DNA of 63,229 nt from Myxococcales bacterium (GCA_009692585.1 SHYX01000029.1:1-63229), one strand, 5' to 3'; positions 30,220-39,130 are shown, counted from the first letter of the stretch. Program-made: numbers and translations. The notes: generated from the letters alone by a model not told the origin.

Positions 30220-31158
30220 CTACCCCCGCTTGCGAATCCGACAGACGAAGAAGCCTTCGAAGTCGTCGGTCGGGGCCAGGCGCAATGCACCGGCGAGGCT
30301 GGGATTGAAGGTCTCGCCATCCCAACGTAGGACCGCAGGCCGCCGGCCTGGAATCGGAAGGTCGATGGCTTCCACCGCCGCTTCGGGGCGGTGCAGCAGC
30401 AGGTGGTGGAGCGGGGCCTCGTTCTCCTCCGGCGCGAAGGTGCAGGTGCTGTAGACCAGCAATCCGCCCGGTGAAAGGAGCCGCCAGGCCGCCTGCAGCA
30501 TGCGGCGCTGGAGGTGGTGATACTTTTTGATACGGGCCAGCGACCAGAAGCGGAAGGGCTGCGCCTGACGCAGATCGATCATGCCTTCGCCGCCACACTG
30601 GGCGTCGAGGAGCACCCGATCGAAGGGGCCGTCGACGAACTTGTCGATGTACTGGCCCGGGTGGCTGGTGACGGCGTGCGCACGGACGCCGAGGAGTGCG
30701 GTGACGTTGGCGAGCTTGTCGACGCGCAAGGCGTCGTTGAGGTGCAACAAAGCCGCATTGTCGACGAGGGCAGCGACGTGCGCCGCTTTGCCGCCCGGCG
30801 CCGCGCACACGTCGAGGAAACGCTGTCCGCGCTCTGGGGCGAGGACCACGGGAGGGACGAAGCTCGACGCGTTCTGGAGGAACAGGTGGCCCTCCTGGAA
30901 AAGCGGCGAGGCGACCAGCGCGGCTTTGTCGCCGTCGAAGTGGAAGCAGTGGGCGACCCACGGGATCGGCGTGAGCGCCATCCCCAGGGCGCGCGCGGCC
31001 GCTTCGGTCTCGGCGACGTCGGCTCGCAGCGGGTTGAGGCGTACGCTCGACCGGAGGGACCGAGACAGGCGGCCTTCGACATCACCCGCCGAGAGAGAGA
31101 GCGCGCGCGCGGTCCGCTCCAGGAACAAGGCGCGGTCGGGGTCGCGGGGGCGGGCCAT
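30220..31158 (-). CDS. RsmB/NOP-family rRNA m5C methyltransferase (RsmF-like)
   Basis: 312 residues. SAM motif I is FLDVCAAPGGKAAHVAAL. Motif IV is DAQCGGEGM (normally DAPCSGEG; Cys kept, Pro changed to Gln), and motif VI is YSTCTFAPEENE with the second catalytic Cys. The shape fits the YebU/RsmF group that methylates cytosine C5 in 16S rRNA. It lacks the C-terminal PUA-type extension of long members. Near the end it reads FFVCRIRK, typical of the family. Next to another rRNA-modifying gene. Confidence 0.85.
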   Translation of the reverse strand: MARPRDPDRALFLERTARALSLSAGDVEGRLSRSLRSSVRLNPLRADVAETEAAARALGMALTPIPWVAHCFHFDGDKAALVASPLFQEGHLFLQNASSFVPPVVLAPERGQRFLDVCAAPGGKAAHVAALVDNAALLHLNDALRVDKLANVTALLGVRAHAVTSHPGQYIDKFVDGPFDRVLLDAQCGGEGMIDLRQAQPFRFWSLARIKKYHHLQRRMLQAAWRLLSPGGLLVYSTCTFAPEENEAPLHHLLLHRPEAAVEAIDLPIPGRRPAVLRWDGETFNPSLAGALRLAPTDDFEGFFVCRIRKRG

Positions 31159-31171
31159 CGTGGGGCGCGGC

Positions 31172-31544
31172 CTATCCGCACACCCGGGCCGACGCGACCG
31201 CGGGCGCCACCGTGAACACGATCTCGTTTGCTTTCTCCGCGACCTTTACCGGCCCCAACACCAAGCCCTGCTCGGACAACCACGCGCTCACCATATGGAT
31301 CGCTTTTCCGCCCAACGCCGCGTCGAAGCTCCGCCGCAGGGTCTTTCCGTCGATCGCGACATGGCCCCCCATCCCACACGGTTCGCAGCCCCGCCACCCA
31401 CTCGCGGAACAGCGTCTGCACCACCGTCGGGCTGAGAATCGCGAAGACATCTACGAGGCTGTGGCGCCGGCCGCGATCCTCGCCCGGATCCGGGATCAAC
31501 GAGAAGCGAACCAGGAGATCGCGGATGTCCCTGGCGTCAGCCAT
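31172..31544 (-). pseudogene. decayed ISAs1-family transposase
   Basis: Two fragments in different minus-strand frames match ISAs1 transposases. The upstream part, from 31544, is DLLVRFSLIPDPGEDRGRRH and LVDVFAIL. After an internal deletion it resumes as LFREWVAGL. The second frame carries the hallmark AIDGKTLRRSFD and IHMVSAWLSEQGLVLG. The frame changes near 31370, and the 3' part beyond EKANEI is lost. No terminal repeats are visible. It is a dead remnant between the rRNA methyltransferase and the glutaredoxin-like gene. Confidence 0.8.
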
Positions 31545-31570
31545 ACCCCCAGGCGGGATAGCAGGCGGGA

Positions 31571-31948
31571 ATGCCGCTGCCCCCCTCCCCGCCCGTCCAC
31601 CCCGCCGCAGCCCTGATCCGCGCCAGCAAACACGCTTCCACGGTCGCCGAAGTCGCCACGGCCGTCGCCTCCGAGGCCTTCGTCGTCGTCGGCATGGGTT
31701 GGAACCCTGCCGTGGGGAAGGCCCGGCGCGTGCTTGCTGCGGCTGGGGTTTCGCACACCTACCTGGGCTATGGCAACTACGCGATCGGCTGGCGCAAACG
31801 CCTTGCGGTCAAGCTCTGGGCCGGGTGGCCCACCCTCCCGATGGTCTTTGTACATGGCCAGCTGGTGGGCGGCGCGTCTGACCTCCAGGAGCTGGTCACC
31901 AGCGGTGAGTTCGTCACCCTCGTCGCCGCGGGCCGCGCGGCACGCTGA
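31571..31948 (+). CDS. glutaredoxin-fold protein without the active-site cysteine
   Basis: 125 residues. The C-terminal ~90 residues align with monothiol glutaredoxins: VVVGMGWNPAVGKARRVL corresponds to the 'KGxPxxPxCGFS' region, WPTLPMVFVHGQLVGGASDL to 'WPTFPQLYVxGELIGGxDI'. The position of the nucleophilic Cys is Val48, and the protein contains no cysteine at all. It therefore cannot do thiol chemistry or coordinate an iron-sulfur cluster in the usual way. It may bind a partner or ligand. It starts 27 bases from the ISAs1 remnant on the opposite strand. Confidence 0.65.
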   Translation: MPLPPSPPVHPAAALIRASKHASTVAEVATAVASEAFVVVGMGWNPAVGKARRVLAAAGVSHTYLGYGNYAIGWRKRLAVKLWAGWPTLPMVFVHGQLVGGASDLQELVTSGEFVTLVAAGRAAR

Positions 31949-32106
31949 CCGGGACAACCATGCACCCGCTCCTCGGGCCTGCGGCATGGTCACGTTGGTG
32001 ACCTTCGACGTCAAGCGGGCGCAAGCCGCCCGCGCGATGGGCCTCACCGTGCACGGGGCATCCGTCTGATCCTTTGGCTCCGGCGACGCCGGTGATAGAA
32101 CGCGCC

Positions 32107-33534
32107 GTGCCCCGCCGCCTCCGTCCCCCCCAGTCGCTCGAGCTCTCCGAGGCGGAGATGCGCGCGATGGTCGCGCAGTCGATGGACCGCCTCATGCCGT
32201 TTCTGGCCGCCCTCCCGGGAGCACCGAACCACCACATGGACGGCGCGCAGCAGCTCGTCCGATCCCTCCGCGAGCCGCTCCCAGAGGCGGGCGCGCCTTT
32301 TCGGCGTCTGCTCGGCCAGCTCTTCGAGCGCGTCATCCCCTTCGGGCTGAACACGGCGGGGCCTGGCTACCTCGCGTACATCCCCGGGGGCGGCCTGTTT
32401 CACGCGGCAGTGGGCGATCTGCTGGCCGGCACGATCAATCGGTACGTCGGCATCTGGCAGGCGGCGCCGGGGCTCGTGCAGCTCGAGACCAACGTGATCC
32501 GCTGGTTCGCCGAGATGCTGGGGCTCCCGGCCGGCGCGGGCGGCCTCTTGACCACCGGTGGATCGTTGGCGAACCTCGCGGCGGTGGTAGCCGCGCGCCA
32601 CGATCGGCTCGGTGAGCACTTCGGCGACGGGGTGATCTACACCTCGTCCCTGGTGCATCACTCGATCTACAAGGCGGCGCGCGTGGCCGGTTTCCGGGCC
32701 GACCAGGTGCGAAGCGTTCCGGTCGATGCCCACTTTCGCCTCGATGTGGACGCGCTCGCAGCGACGATCGTCGCCGACCGTGCCGCGGGCTTGCGCCCGG
32801 CGATGGTCGTGGCGTCGGCCGGGACCACCGCCACCGGGGCCGTGGACCCCCTCCCCGCGATCGCCGCGTGCTGCGCCGATGAAAAGCTGTGGTTTCACGT
32901 CGACGCCGCGTACGGCGGCTTCTTCGCCTTCACCGATCGGGGCCGGGCCGCGCTCGTCGGAATCGACCGCGCCGATTCGGTCACCCTCGACCCGCACAAG
33001 GGCCTGTTCCTCCCCTACGGCACCGGGTGCATTCTCGTCCGGGACCTGCAGACACTCCGCGCTGCCCACCAGATCGCCGCATCCTACCTGCCTACCAGCG
33101 AGAGCGACCCGGACTGCTGGGACTTTGCCGACCTGGGTCCTGAGCTGTCTCGCGACAATCGGGGCCTCCGCGTCTGGCTGCCGCTCAAGATGCACGGTGC
33201 CGGTGGATTCCGTCGCGACCTGGACGAAAAGCTCGACCTCGCGCTGGACGCCCACGCCCGCATCGCCGCCCTCCCCCAAATCGAGATGGTCGCCCCTCCC
33301 GACCTGTCGCTTTTCGCGTTCCGCGTGCGCGCCCCGACCCCGGAGCTCGGCGATGTTGCCACACGGCGGCTGGCCAAGGCGATCAACGACAAGGGGCATG
33401 TGTTGGTGACCGGCGTCGAGATCGAGGGGCGCTGGCTGCTCCGCGTCTGCGTACTTTCGTTTCGTACCCACCAACAACAGATCGACGAATTGGTGGCGGA
33501 CCTGCAGTCTGGGTTGGCGACGACGCCATGCTGA
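32107..33534 (+). CDS. PLP-dependent group II decarboxylase
   Basis: 475 residues from GTG 32107; a TTG at 32074 is an alternative. The PLP Lys298 is in TLDPHKGLFLPYGTG, the stacking His in SSLVHHSIYKAA, and Asp266 in FHVDAAYGGF. These place it in the aromatic-L-amino-acid/glutamate decarboxylase family. The substrate (aromatic amino acid, glutamate, aspartate or diaminobutyrate) cannot be read from sequence by eye. It overlaps the K+ channel gene by 7 bases (33528-33534), so the two are coupled. Confidence 0.85.
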   Translation: MPRRLRPPQSLELSEAEMRAMVAQSMDRLMPFLAALPGAPNHHMDGAQQLVRSLREPLPEAGAPFRRLLGQLFERVIPFGLNTAGPGYLAYIPGGGLFHAAVGDLLAGTINRYVGIWQAAPGLVQLETNVIRWFAEMLGLPAGAGGLLTTGGSLANLAAVVAARHDRLGEHFGDGVIYTSSLVHHSIYKAARVAGFRADQVRSVPVDAHFRLDVDALAATIVADRAAGLRPAMVVASAGTTATGAVDPLPAIAACCADEKLWFHVDAAYGGFFAFTDRGRAALVGIDRADSVTLDPHKGLFLPYGTGCILVRDLQTLRAAHQIAASYLPTSESDPDCWDFADLGPELSRDNRGLRVWLPLKMHGAGGFRRDLDEKLDLALDAHARIAALPQIEMVAPPDLSLFAFRVRAPTPELGDVATRRLAKAINDKGHVLVTGVEIEGRWLLRVCVLSFRTHQQQIDELVADLQSGLATTPC

Positions 33535-34520
33535 TCCGCGAGTTGCGCCTGCCGGTGAGTTTGATCCTTGCGGTCCTGCTGGTGGGAATTCTCGGCTTCC
33601 GCATCGTCGAAGGCTGGACCTGGCTGGACAGCGCGTGGATGGCGCTCATCACCATGACCACCATCGGCTTTGGCGAGGTCCACCCCCTGACGCAAGCGGG
33701 GCGGCTGTTCGCGATGGTCTACATCCTCGCGGCGGTCGGCGCCGGAGGGTACGCGGTCGCGCAGCTCTCCGGCTACCTGATGGACGGCCGCTTCGCGCTC
33801 CACCTCCGCAACCAACGACGGGCGAGGCACATGAAAGCACTGCGAAAACACTACATCGTCGTGGGCTACGGGCGCCTGGGCCGCGAGGTGGTCGAGGACC
33901 TCCGACACCACCACTGCCAGGTCGTGGTCGTCGACACCGAGGACCGATCCCTCCAGGACCTTGGTGCCGGAGTGCACCATGTTCGGGGAGATGGCAGCTC
34001 TGACGCTGTCCTTCGCGAAGCGGGCATCGAACACGCCCGCGCCATCGCCATCGCCACACCGTCCACCGCGGTCAACGTATACATCACGCTGTCGGCGCGA
34101 CAACTCAACGCCTCGCTCTACATCTCGACCCGCGTCGACGAGCAGGGTGCGGACGAAAAAGCGCGTCGGGCCGGTGCCAATGCGACTGTGTCACCCTTCC
34201 CCAGCGCCGGAAGCCAGATGGCCCACCGGCTGATGCACCCCCACGCCGCCGAGTTTCTCGAACAGCTCCTCAGCCGCGCCAACCCCGCGTTGGTCATCGA
34301 CGACATCCGCATCCGTGCCGGCAGCAAGCTGGCGGGGCGACTCGCCGATCTCCGCCTCCGCGAGCGTTTCAGCGTCGGAGTCATCGCCATCCGTCGCCCG
34401 GACGGAGCGTTGGAGACCGTCCCGGCCAGCCAATCGATCCTTGGCATCGGTGACGTCGCCGTCGTCGCCGGCTCGGAGGACGCGGTGGCGCTGCTTCGAG
34501 CCGCGTTCGAAGCCGAGTGA
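33528..34520 (+). CDS. potassium channel with RCK domains
   Basis: 330 residues. Two transmembrane helices flank a pore loop with selectivity filter TTIGFGEVHP (TIGFG at 45-49). After about residue 105 comes an RCK_N nucleotide-binding domain (HYIVVGYGRLGREVVEDL), then an RCK_C domain (FLEQLLSRANPALVIDDIRI ... SILGIGDVAVVAG). This is the KchA/MthK layout: ligand-gated K+ conduction through the inner membrane. It is translationally coupled to a PLP decarboxylase, perhaps linking ion balance to amine or GABA-like metabolism; that link is inference. Confidence 0.92.
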   Translation: MLIRELRLPVSLILAVLLVGILGFRIVEGWTWLDSAWMALITMTTIGFGEVHPLTQAGRLFAMVYILAAVGAGGYAVAQLSGYLMDGRFALHLRNQRRARHMKALRKHYIVVGYGRLGREVVEDLRHHHCQVVVVDTEDRSLQDLGAGVHHVRGDGSSDAVLREAGIEHARAIAIATPSTAVNVYITLSARQLNASLYISTRVDEQGADEKARRAGANATVSPFPSAGSQMAHRLMHPHAAEFLEQLLSRANPALVIDDIRIRAGSKLAGRLADLRLRERFSVGVIAIRRPDGALETVPASQSILGIGDVAVVAGSEDAVALLRAAFEAE

Positions 34521-34614
34521 TCAGGCCAGGAGGGTACGCATCGCGCCGACGGCGGCGCCGGTCAGAGTACGGCGACTGAGCATCCCCCCCCTTGAACCAC
34601 CAGCCGAGCCCCCG

Positions 34615-35076
34615 ATGCTCGACGCCCCCGAGATCATCACCACCACCGCCGAGACCACGGCCATCATCCGGCTCACCATCCCGCGGGCGCAGATCCACGC
34701 GCTGATGGGCCCCGCCATCGGTGAACTGTTCGCCACGGTATCGGCCCAGCGCGTCGGGCCGACGGGCCCCCTCTACTCCCACCACCTACGGCTGGACCCG
34801 GAGGTGTTCGACTTCGAAGTCGGGGTGCCGGTCAGCGGCGAGGTGGTTCCGACCGGGCGGGTGGCGGGCCGGGTCACTCCCGGCGGCGCGGCTCGTGCGC
34901 ACCGGCCCTACGACGGGCTCGGCGCGGCGTGGGGCGCCTTCGACCGGTGGATGGTCGGCCAGGGCCTCGTGGGCGGGCCGGATCTCTGGGAATGTTACGC
35001 CAAGGGGCCGGAGTCCGCATCCGACCCGGCGCTGTGGCAGACGGTGCTGAATCGCCCGTTGGTTTCCACGAGTTGA
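34615..35076 (+). CDS. GyrI-like/effector-binding domain protein
   Basis: 153 residues from ATG 34615. The ITTTAETTAIIRLTIPRAQI start, LFATVSAQRVGPTGPLYSHH and the FDFEVGVPV segment followed by GGAARAHRPYDGLGAAWGAF are the pattern of stand-alone AraC effector-binding (GyrI-like) domains. These bind small hydrophobic molecules. No DNA-binding domain is attached. Convergent to the ABC permease gene. Ligand unknown. Confidence 0.75.
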   Translation: MLDAPEIITTTAETTAIIRLTIPRAQIHALMGPAIGELFATVSAQRVGPTGPLYSHHLRLDPEVFDFEVGVPVSGEVVPTGRVAGRVTPGGAARAHRPYDGLGAAWGAFDRWMVGQGLVGGPDLWECYAKGPESASDPALWQTVLNRPLVSTS

Positions 35077-35094
35077 TGGGACCGCCGCGCCGCG

Positions 35095-35847
35095 TCAATT
35101 GCCGTACCACCGCCCGATCCAGCGCCGCTCGACCCCCGCGATGGCTTCGTTGAGCCCCAGGGCGAGTGCGCCCGCCATGACCACCGCCGCAAAAGCAAGG
35201 TCGGCCCGGGCGCCCCGGCTGGCGAACAACACGGTGTAGCCGAGCGTCGGAGGAGCGTTGTTGCTCCCGATGAACTCGCCCACGATCGCGCCGATCACCG
35301 CCAGCCCCGCCGCCGTGCGAAGCCCGGAAAACAGCGCCGGGAGCGCCGCCCAGGCGCGGAGCCGCACGAGCTCCTGTCCCCGCGACGCCCCGTACAGCCG
35401 AAACAGGTCGACCAGCTCGGCGGAGGGCGCCCTCAGGCCGCTTTCGGCCGCTGAATACACAGGATAGAAGGCGGCGATGGCCGCGGTCACCGTCGCCACG
35501 CCCCGGCCATAGCCGAGCCAGACCACCAACATCGGAGCGATAGCGACGATCGGCACCACCTGGACCAGCACCGTCCACGGCCGCAACGACAGGCGCGCGG
35601 TCGGACTCCACCAGCCCACGGCGGCGGCGAGCACGCCCAGCGACGACGACGCCAACAGCCCGGCGAGCGAGGCGACGCCGGTCTCGTAGGTGGCCGCCGC
35701 CAGCCTGCCGCGCTCGGCCCAGAGCGCCACCGCGACGGCATCGGGGCGCGGCAACAGGAGCGGCCCGGCCCGCCCGGCCAGGAGCCACCACGCGGCCAGG
35801 CCAACGCCCATTGACGCCACCGCGACCGGCCACGACGCCCGCGTCAT
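35095..35847 (-). CDS. ABC transporter permease (SsuC/TauC type)
   Basis: 250 residues with about six membrane segments. The EAA-type cytoplasmic loop that contacts the ATPase reads ELVDLFRLYGASRGQELVRL, and the family features GLRTAAGLAVIGAIVGEFIG are clear. This subfamily imports sulfonates, taurine, nitrate/bicarbonate or thiamine precursors. Its start overlaps the end of the ATPase gene (35844-35847). The substrate-binding protein expected for this type is not encoded next to it. Confidence 0.88.
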   Translation of the reverse strand: MTRASWPVAVASMGVGLAAWWLLAGRAGPLLLPRPDAVAVALWAERGRLAAATYETGVASLAGLLASSSLGVLAAAVGWWSPTARLSLRPWTVLVQVVPIVAIAPMLVVWLGYGRGVATVTAAIAAFYPVYSAAESGLRAPSAELVDLFRLYGASRGQELVRLRAWAALPALFSGLRTAAGLAVIGAIVGEFIGSNNAPPTLGYTVLFASRGARADLAFAAVVMAGALALGLNEAIAGVERRWIGRWYGN

Positions 35848-36524
35848 GCCTCTTCCAGCGTGCGCACGACGGCAGCGACATCGTCGGGAGAGCGAGGCCG
35901 GGGCGCGGTCAACGCCAGCTCGGCGACCACGGCCAGCGGCGGCCCGTCCACCCGCAGGATCCGGTCCGCGAGCCTCGCCGCGTCGGCGACGTCGTGGGTC
36001 ACCAGCACCGTCGTACAGGCCAGCGCGGCGTGGGCATCGAGCATCAGGCGTTGCATGTCGAGGCGCGTCGCGGCATCGAGCGCCGCGAAGGGCTCGTCGA
36101 GCAGGAGGAGCTGCGGTCGGGTCACCAGCGCCCGGGCGAGGCTCACCCGCATGCGCTGGCCCCCCGAAAGGGCCGCAGGGAGCTTGTCGGCGTGTCCCGT
36201 GAGCCCCACCGCGTCGATCGCGGCCTGGACGGCGCCGGGGTCGGTCTGCAGGCCCAGCTCAGCGGGGAGGCCCACGTTCTGGCGAACCGTGCGCCACGGC
36301 AGGAGCGCGGGGTCCTGGAACACGAAGCCGACGCGCGACGGCCGGCCGGTGATGCTGCCGCCGTGAAGGGCACCGACCCCGGCCAGCAACCGGAGCAGCG
36401 ACGACTTGCCACAGCCCGAGCGACCGAGGATCGCGGTGATGCGGCCGGCCTCCAACTCCAGGTCCAGCCCGTCGATGATGGGGGCGCCATCCGGCCGCCA
36501 GCACGCCGCGGCCACGGAGATCAT
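35844..36524 (-). CDS. ABC transporter ATP-binding protein
   Basis: 226 residues from ATG 36524. Walker A is GRSGCGKSSLLRLLAG, the Q-loop FVFQDPALLPWRTVRQNV, the signature LSGGQRMRVSLARAL, Walker B LLLLDEPFAALD, and the switch His in VLVTHDVADA. It energises the downstream permease. It begins 5 bases after folE ends, and the three genes form one operon. Confidence 0.92.
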   Translation of the reverse strand: MISVAAACWRPDGAPIIDGLDLELEAGRITAILGRSGCGKSSLLRLLAGVGALHGGSITGRPSRVGFVFQDPALLPWRTVRQNVGLPAELGLQTDPGAVQAAIDAVGLTGHADKLPAALSGGQRMRVSLARALVTRPQLLLLDEPFAALDAATRLDMQRLMLDAHAALACTTVLVTHDVADAARLADRILRVDGPPLAVVAELALTAPRPRSPDDVAAVVRTLEEA

Positions 36525-36529
36525 CGGCG

Positions 36530-37039
36530 TCAGCGGAAGAGCACGGCGCTCGCGCCGCCGCGCCGCGACACGGTGACGACCTCGCCGGTGGACTCGACGC
36601 CGCGCATCTCCATGCACAACTGCCGCGCGCGGATCCGTACCGCGACCGGCGCCCCCAGGGCCGCGTGCAGATGCTCGGCGAGCTGGGCGCCGAGCCGCTC
36701 CTGAAGCTGCGGTTGCCGCGCAAAGTGGCGCACGGTGCGCGCCACCGCCCCCAGCCCGGCGATGCGTTCGCCGGCAACGTAGACCACGTCCACCGAGCCG
36801 AAGAAGGGCAACAGGTGATGGGCGCACAAGCTGTAGAACGGGAGCGCGAAGAGCTGCACTTCATCGCCCGCGCTGGGCGCCGCGAAGGTGTCCAGCGCCG
36901 GGATGGGCTGCCCAGGCGCGAAGTCCTGAAGGGTCCTCAACAGTCGCGCGGGGGTGTCCCCGCACTCGGGGTCGGTGTCGTAGCCCAGCGCGCTCAGCAC
37001 GCCGCGGAGCGCGGTCACATCCGGCGCATTGATGCTCAC
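36530..37039 (-). CDS. folE: GTP cyclohydrolase I
   Basis: 169 residues, slightly short for the family. It converts GTP to dihydroneopterin triphosphate, the first step of folate or pterin synthesis. Zinc ligands are Cys72 and His75 in SLCAHHLLPFFG and Cys142 in LCMEMRG. The GLGAVARTVRHFARQPQLQE segment is the conserved 'GLSK..R.V..FARR.Q.QE' region. It leads an operon with an ABC permease/ATPase pair, which might concern a pterin-related or unrelated nutrient. Confidence 0.93.
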   Translation of the reverse strand: MSINAPDVTALRGVLSALGYDTDPECGDTPARLLRTLQDFAPGQPIPALDTFAAPSAGDEVQLFALPFYSLCAHHLLPFFGSVDVVYVAGERIAGLGAVARTVRHFARQPQLQERLGAQLAEHLHAALGAPVAVRIRARQLCMEMRGVESTGEVVTVSRRGGASAVLFR

Positions 37040-37154
37040 CGGGACAGGTTAGTCACCCATGCCGCGGTCTGCGACTCCCAGGCGCGTGAAACGCCCGGGC
37101 GGCATGGGGGACCGCCCCCGTTACCGTGATACCGCGCCGTTCCCGAGAGGCCGC

Positions 37155-38411
37155 GTGTCCGACAGTGGTGAAGGCGCCAAGGCGCTGCACGAGGCGATGA
37201 CCGCGCTCCAGCGGGGCGAGCTGCCCCAGGTGCACGCGCTGGCGCTGTCCGCGCTCGAGGCCTTCTCCGGGGAGCAGGACCGCACCGGGGCCGCGGCCGC
37301 GCACCAGGTGGCGGCGATCGCCTGCGTCGGCATGGGGAAATTCGCCGACGCGGTCCAGCACGTGGACGCGGGGATCGTGCTGCGCGAGAGCACCGGCGAC
37401 CTCGAAGGGGTCGCGTCGTTGTGGCAGGAGCGCATGGAGCTCTGCCTGCGCGCGGGCGACCTCCAGAACGCGCGCCGCGCCGCCGAGGCCCAGGTCCAGG
37501 CCTGGGAGCGGACCACGGACTCCGAGGGCCTCGCCCACTCACGCCACCAGTTGGCGCAGCTGCTCTTGGAGCTGGGCGAGGACGGCGTTGCGGAAGCGAC
37601 CGTGCAGAATGCGCTCGGGGCGCTGGACCCCACGGCGCACGGCCGCGCACGTTCGGCGCTCCTGCTCCTGTACAGCAACATCTGGCTGTCCCGCCGGGAG
37701 CCGATGCGGGCGCTCGACAAGGCACGCGAGGGCCTGGACAGCGCGCGCGGCGCCAAGAACCGCGCCGCGGAGATCGACGCCCTGCAGCAGTGCGGCATCG
37801 TCCTGGCGGCGGGTGGCGACTGGACGCAGGCCCGGCGTGCGCTCACCGAGGCGCTGGTCGGCCGCGAGCTGCTCAAGGACCTTCCCGGGCGCGCGGCGAC
37901 GCTGCGCGAGCTTGCCGCTGCCGAGCTGGCGTTGGGCCAGGTGGACGACGCGATCGAACACCTCGGCTACGCGGCGCGCACCCTCGGCCAGATCGGCAAC
38001 CTCGTCGGCCAGATCGCGATGTTGCAGGCCCTCGCAGAGGCCGCCGATGGCGCCGGAAAGCCGGCCGTGGCCTTGGGCGCCGCCCGCGACCTGGTCACCG
38101 CCGCCGCCCAGACCGGGGACCGCGAGGCCGAAGCGGGCGCTTGGTTCATGCTCGCAACGCGCGCCGCCGGCGCGGGCGACCTTCCCACCGCCACCCAGGC
38201 GTTCCGCACCGCCAACGAGATCCAAGAGGTCCTCGGGCTCGCGCACGAGGCCGCCGTCAGCCAGGGGATGCTCGGTCAGGTGCTCGCGGCCAACGGCGAC
38301 GTGGCCGAGGGTCGCGCCGCCCTGGAAGCGAGCCTTCTGCGCCTCGACGCGCTGGGCAGCGACGCCGCCGACACCGTGCGCGAGGTCCTCACCGAGCTGG
38401 ACGCGGGGTGA
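37155..38411 (+). CDS. cytoplasmic TPR repeat protein
   Basis: 418 residues from GTG 37155, chosen for the GAGAGG ribosome-binding site about 7 bases upstream; the frame is open further back to 37059. Ten or so tetratricopeptide-like helical pairs run the whole length (for example AAHQVAAIACVGMGKFADAV and LLELGEDGVAEATVQNALGA). No signal peptide or membrane segment. Its stop overlaps the start of the CoaB-like gene (GTGA at 38408), so it is coupled to it. Partner-binding scaffold of unknown purpose. Confidence 0.72.
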   Translation: MSDSGEGAKALHEAMTALQRGELPQVHALALSALEAFSGEQDRTGAAAAHQVAAIACVGMGKFADAVQHVDAGIVLRESTGDLEGVASLWQERMELCLRAGDLQNARRAAEAQVQAWERTTDSEGLAHSRHQLAQLLLELGEDGVAEATVQNALGALDPTAHGRARSALLLLYSNIWLSRREPMRALDKAREGLDSARGAKNRAAEIDALQQCGIVLAAGGDWTQARRALTEALVGRELLKDLPGRAATLRELAAAELALGQVDDAIEHLGYAARTLGQIGNLVGQIAMLQALAEAADGAGKPAVALGAARDLVTAAAQTGDREAEAGAWFMLATRAAGAGDLPTATQAFRTANEIQEVLGLAHEAAVSQGMLGQVLAANGDVAEGRAALEASLLRLDALGSDAADTVREVLTELDAG

Positions 38412-39046
38412 CGCGCCGCCCTGTCCTGATCACCGCGGGCGGGACGCGCAACCCGGTCGACGCAATCCGCGCGCTGAGCGCCGCCTCCACCGGACTCACC
38501 GGCATCGAGTTGGCGCAGCGTCTGGGGGGCCACTTCGCGGTCCACCTGCTGGGCAGCGCCGAAGCCTGCCTCCGCGCCCGGCTGGCCAGCCCGGAGCTTT
38601 CCCAGAGTGAGTTCGGCTCCACGCGAGACCTGATGGCGAAGGTCGAGTCCGCGCTCCGCGCCCGACCCGGCGGGGTGCTCATCCACAGCGCCGCCGTCGG
38701 CGACTACGAAGCCGCCACCACTGATCAGAAACTGCCAAGCGGCCAGGACGAGCTGATGCTGCGCCTGACCCCGACCCCGAAGATTGTCGACCACGTCCGC
38801 GCGTGGGACCCCGGCGTCTTCCTGGTCAGCTTCAAGGCCGGCAGCCCCGAGTGGAGCGACGAGCGCCTCGAAGCGGTCGCCCGGGCCCAGTTGTTGCGCA
38901 CCCGGAGCGACCTCGTCTTCGCCAATCGTCTCGGTCAGCTCGGGTCGAGCTGCATGGTGCTGGACGCATCGGGCACGCGCCGCTTCGCCCGACGGGAGCT
39001 GGCGTTGGCGGTGCTGGCGGAGCGGGTGATCGACGGGCGGGGCTAG
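38408..39046 (+). CDS. CoaB-like phosphopantothenoylcysteine synthetase-fold protein
   Basis: 212 residues from GTG 38408. VLITAGGTRNPVDAIRALSA matches the CoaB nucleotide-binding start, IHSAAVGDYEAATTD the 'AAAVADYRP' loop, QKLPSGQDELMLRLTPTP the 'KIKK...L.L..NPDI' lysine loop, and LVFANRLGQLGSS the 'IVAND' segment. CoaB normally joins cysteine to phosphopantothenate and is usually fused to the CoaC decarboxylase. Here only the CoaB half exists, and the lysine loop is changed. It may be a moonlighting or alternative ligase. Coupled to the TPR gene upstream. Confidence 0.7.
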   Translation: MTRRPVLITAGGTRNPVDAIRALSAASTGLTGIELAQRLGGHFAVHLLGSAEACLRARLASPELSQSEFGSTRDLMAKVESALRARPGGVLIHSAAVGDYEAATTDQKLPSGQDELMLRLTPTPKIVDHVRAWDPGVFLVSFKAGSPEWSDERLEAVARAQLLRTRSDLVFANRLGQLGSSCMVLDASGTRRFARRELALAVLAERVIDGRG

Positions 39047-39130
39047 TTCGGGCTAGTTCAGCCGATCGGCGCAGTCGGAGTCACCCGGCACGCGGGCGAA
39101 CACGATCACGGGGAACCGAGGCCCCTTATA

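Noticed and set aside
31986..32069. Small frame of 27 residues upstream of the decarboxylase
   Set aside because: No ribosome-binding site or family; too short to support.
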